From NCBI GenBank assembly GCA_017860375.1, contig JAGDMB010000126.1, positions 1-8,677 on the forward strand: 8,677 nt of DNA. Reading direction: 5' to 3'. Shown in pieces: positions 6,421 through 8,677 of the stretch. The notes under the pieces are model-generated. The model was given only the letters and a program-made list of their open reading frames with translations. It ran no database searches and had not been told where the DNA came from. The stretch comes from Bacteroidota bacterium (GTDB taxonomy: Bacteria > Bacteroidota > Bacteroidia > Bacteroidales > UBA10428). The translations under genes were made by a program, and so were the position numbers. Within the stretch, counting starts at the first letter, position 1; each line of letters begins with the position of its first letter.

Positions 6421-7060
6421 CTCTAAATCAAAAGATCACCTCATCAACCCATCACCAAATAGTTGGTATGCAGATGTAATTCTGCCTCTTTCCCTGCCGG
6501 GACTGCTGACCTATGCGGTACCCGAAAACCTTCAGGATAAAGTAAAACCGGGTGTCAGGGTAAAGGTTCAGGTTGGGAAAAAGAAAACCTATACGGCCCT
6601 GATCCACCATGTTCACAACAAAAAACCTTCCGGATATGAAGTTCGGCCTTTCCTGGGTATCATTGACCGCGAACCCTTTGTGAACCACTGGCAGCTGAAG
6701 CTATGGGAATGGATGGCCGACTATTACATGTGTAGTCCCGGTGATATATACCGGGCTGCAGTTCCTGCCGGTTTTAAGGCGGAAGTCAGCACATATAAGC
6801 CAAAAACGACATGTTTTGTGCGGCTTAGCAAAGAATGGAGAGAAGAAAAAAAACTGCACCCTTTGCTGGATAAGCTGGCAAAGGCCCCGGCGCAGCAAAA
6901 GCTGGTGATGCAATACCTCGAAACTTCAGGTTTCCCGGAAAAGCGCAGGAGGGACTGGATTGAAAAATCAGTCCTTCTGGATGCAACCGGCACAAGTGAC
7001 ACGGTTCTGAAAAGCCTTACAAAAAAGGGAAAAGGGAATATTCGAAACGGTTCTCCGTGA
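6416..7060 (+). CDS. priA: PriA N-terminal half (DNA-binding part, ends at a frameshift)
   Basis: First part of primosomal protein N', which recognises stalled forks and D-loops to restart replication. The 214-aa product contains the 3'-end DNA-binding domain (about 17-120: YADVILPLSLPGLLTYAVPE, GVRVKVQVGKKKTYTALI, WEWMADYYMCSPGDIYRAAV) and a winged-helix region (about 150-205). Reading then leaves the family sequence: after LTKKG it becomes KGNIRNGSP and stops at TGA 7058. The family continuation (GIFETVLREVSRLD) is in the +1 frame from 7038. GTG 6416 is the only standard start between an in-frame TGA (6410-6412) and the conserved domain, and it sits in a heptad repeat with no Shine-Dalgarno. 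If the frameshift is real, this half alone would lack helicase activity. Confidence 0.85.
   Translation: MNSKSKDHLINPSPNSWYADVILPLSLPGLLTYAVPENLQDKVKPGVRVKVQVGKKKTYTALIHHVHNKKPSGYEVRPFLGIIDREPFVNHWQLKLWEWMADYYMCSPGDIYRAAVPAGFKAEVSTYKPKTTCFVRLSKEWREEKKLHPLLDKLAKAPAQQKLVMQYLETSGFPEKRRRDWIEKSVLLDATGTSDTVLKSLTKKGKGNIRNGSP
7023..7036 (+). repeat. 7-bp tandem duplication (AAAAGGG x2) at the priA frameshift
   Basis: AAAAGGG occurs at 7023-7029 and again at 7030-7036. Removing one copy gives ACA AAA AAG GGA ATA TTC GAA (TKKGIFE), which rejoins the two PriA frames with the expected family sequence. Removing a single A or G in these runs would also restore the frame, giving KKGKGIFE. Confidence 0.7.
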
Positions 7061-7091
7061 AGTATCCAGACTGGACATTTACAGCGCTGCA

Positions 7092-8677
7092 ATGAAAGAA
7101 CCGGCATCGCTAAACGATAATCAGCAGAAAGCGCTGAACGCCATCAAACAGCAGTTTGAGAAAAAGGATGTGGTAATGTTGCACGGCATTACCTCCAGCG
7201 GAAAAACCGAGATCTATATCCACCTCATCCATGAAGCATTGGAAAAGGGCAGGCAGGTATTGTACCTGTTGCCTGAGATTGCGCTGACCACGCAGATCGT
7301 TGAGAGGCTCAGAAAGGTTTTTGGCAACAAGGTGGGCGTGTATCATTCAAAATATTCAGACAACGAAAGAATTGAAATATGGAAGAACCTTTCGGGGCAA
7401 TCCCCGGGAGGCAGCCCATCCTTTCAGGTAATTCTGGGAGCACGCTCCTCGCTGTTCCTCCCTTTCTGTAATCTGGGCCTGGTCATTGTCGATGAAGAGC
7501 ATGAAAACACCTTCAAACAGGTTGATCCGGCTCCCCGATACCATGCCCGTGATACGGCTATCATACTCGCACAGATGCACGGGGCAAAGGTCCTGCTGGG
7601 ATCGGCAACTCCGTCACTGGAGTCTTTTTATAACTGCCTGTCGGGTAAATACAGCATGGTAGGATTGGAGACCCGTTACCTTGACCTTCAGCCGCCTGAA
7701 ATAAAAGTGGTGGACATGCGTGAGGCGCGCCGCAAAAAAAGGATGAAATCCCATTATTCCACAGCCCTGCTTGATGCCATCGAAAACTCACTTTCGCAGA
7801 AGGAACAGGTCATCCTTTTTCAAAACCGGCGTGGATTTTCTCTTTTCCTGGAATGCAGCGAATGCGGTTGGGTACCGCGCTGCCGGAACTGCGATGTAAG
7901 CCTTACCTACCACAAAAAGGAAAGAAGGATGGAATGCCATTACTGCGGATATTCTCTTCCGGTGGCCACTTTGTGTGAGGATTGCGGAAGCCCTAACGTG
8001 CTGATGAAAGGGTTCGGGACTGAGAAGATCGAGGATGAAATGGCCCTGTTCTTTCCGGAAGCCCGTATCGCCCGTATGGATCTCGATGCCACACGGTCGA
8101 GGCATGCGTATGCAAAAGTAATAACGGGTTTTGAGCGGGGCACAATCGATATACTGGTAGGAACCCAGATGATATCCAAAGGACTGGATTTTGACAATGT
8201 CAGCCTGGTGGGTATACTGAACGCGGATAATATGCTCAATTATCCCGATTTCAGAGCCTATGAAAGAAGCTTTCAACTGATGCTTCAGGTAAGTGGCCGG
8301 GCAGGCCGGAGAAACAAGAGGGGAACCGTTATCATTCAGGCCCGGGACAGCGGCATGGAATTGTTTCACTACCTGATACGGAATGATTTCAGGGCCTTTG
8401 CCATGGTTCAGCTTGAAGAACGGAAGAGCTTCCATTATCCTCCTTTTACCCGGCTGATAGCGATTGAATTAAAATGCACCGACAGGAACACGCTCGATCC
8501 GGGAGCCGAAACCCTGGCCGGGATGCTGAAAAAAATGCCCGACCTCCGCATCATGGGTCCGGAATATCCTTTGGTCAGCCGGATAAAGAATAATTTCGTA
8601 AAAAGGGTCATCCTGAAAATTGACAAGGATAAATCGGTTGCCAGGGTGAAAGAGGAGATCCGGAAATGCCTGGAAGA
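7092..8677 (+). CDS. priA: PriA C-terminal half (helicase part, 3' end outside the window)
   Basis: A 3'-to-5' superfamily 2 DNA helicase with a zinc-binding insert. The frame is open from 7011 (after TGA 7008-7010) to the right edge; ATG 7092 is its first standard start. From that ATG: Walker A GITSSGKTE (32-40, K38), DEEH Walker B (134-137), SAT motif (171-173), eight zinc cysteines (C255, C258, C264, C267, C282, C285, C295, C298), GTQMISKGLDF (357-367) and the arginine-finger motif VSGRAGR (400-406). All are intact. By family length only a few dozen residues should be missing beyond the edge. In an unbroken gene this would follow directly from the N-terminal half. As it stands, it could be made only by frameshifting, by reinitiation at 7092, or not at all. 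There is no obvious ribosome binding site before 7092. The perfect motifs argue for a recent lesion or a sequence error rather than an old pseudogene. Confidence 0.9.
   Translation, partial: MKEPASLNDNQQKALNAIKQQFEKKDVVMLHGITSSGKTEIYIHLIHEALEKGRQVLYLLPEIALTTQIVERLRKVFGNKVGVYHSKYSDNERIEIWKNLSGQSPGGSPSFQVILGARSSLFLPFCNLGLVIVDEEHENTFKQVDPAPRYHARDTAIILAQMHGAKVLLGSATPSLESFYNCLSGKYSMVGLETRYLDLQPPEIKVVDMREARRKKRMKSHYSTALLDAIENSLSQKEQVILFQNRRGFSLFLECSECGWVPRCRNCDVSLTYHKKERRMECHYCGYSLPVATLCEDCGSPNVLMKGFGTEKIEDEMALFFPEARIARMDLDATRSRHAYAKVITGFERGTIDILVGTQMISKGLDFDNVSLVGILNADNMLNYPDFRAYERSFQLMLQVSGRAGRRNKRGTVIIQARDSGMELFHYLIRNDFRAFAMVQLEERKSFHYPPFTRLIAIELKCTDRNTLDPGAETLAGMLKKMPDLRIMGPEYPLVSRIKNNFVKRVILKIDKDKSVARVKEEIRKCLE

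Noticed and set aside
7788..8435. 215-codon minus-strand open frame opposite priA
   Set aside because: It lies wholly opposite PriA helicase coding sequence with all motifs intact. Its translation shows no recognisable domain. It is a shadow frame.

Overview
The window looks like chromosomal DNA from a member of the Bacteroidota, probably Bacteroidales-like. I infer this from the style of the protein sequences (PriA, IspH and Cmk read like Bacteroidetes versions), weak or absent Shine-Dalgarno sites, a TAnnTTTG-type promoter box in front of cmk, and the PriA Walker A spelling GITSSGKTEIY. All real genes lie on the + strand. No RNA gene, insertion sequence, CRISPR array or phage gene was seen.

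Layout: (1) 1-897, the 3' part of a sensor histidine kinase, cut by the left edge. (2) 1027-3342, a five-helix membrane protein with an LtaS-like (sulfatase-fold) extracytoplasmic domain and an extra beta-rich tail. (3) 3484-4227 cmk and 4211-5089 ispH, overlapping by 17 bp and probably cotranscribed. (4) 5209-6183 pfkA, an ATP-type 6-phosphofructokinase. (5) 6184-6420, a non-coding spacer filled by an 8-nt repeat (GAAGATTT and variants), with a longer module repeated three times, followed by four copies of a 7-nt repeat. (6) 6416-8677, priA, the primosomal replication-restart helicase. It is split by a frameshift and runs off the right edge.

Most of the content is housekeeping: CMP/dCMP phosphorylation, the last step of the MEP isoprenoid pathway, glycolysis and replication restart, with one orphan-looking sensor kinase and one envelope enzyme. 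No new multi-gene system is visible. The best leads are the priA frameshift and the repeat spacer. The frameshift is explained by a 7-bp tandem duplication of AAAAGGG exactly between the DNA-binding half and the helicase half. The spacer ends in a heptad repeat that supplies the apparent priA start codon. A further lead is the LtaS-like protein, which has serine at the expected nucleophile position and a C-terminal add-on domain.
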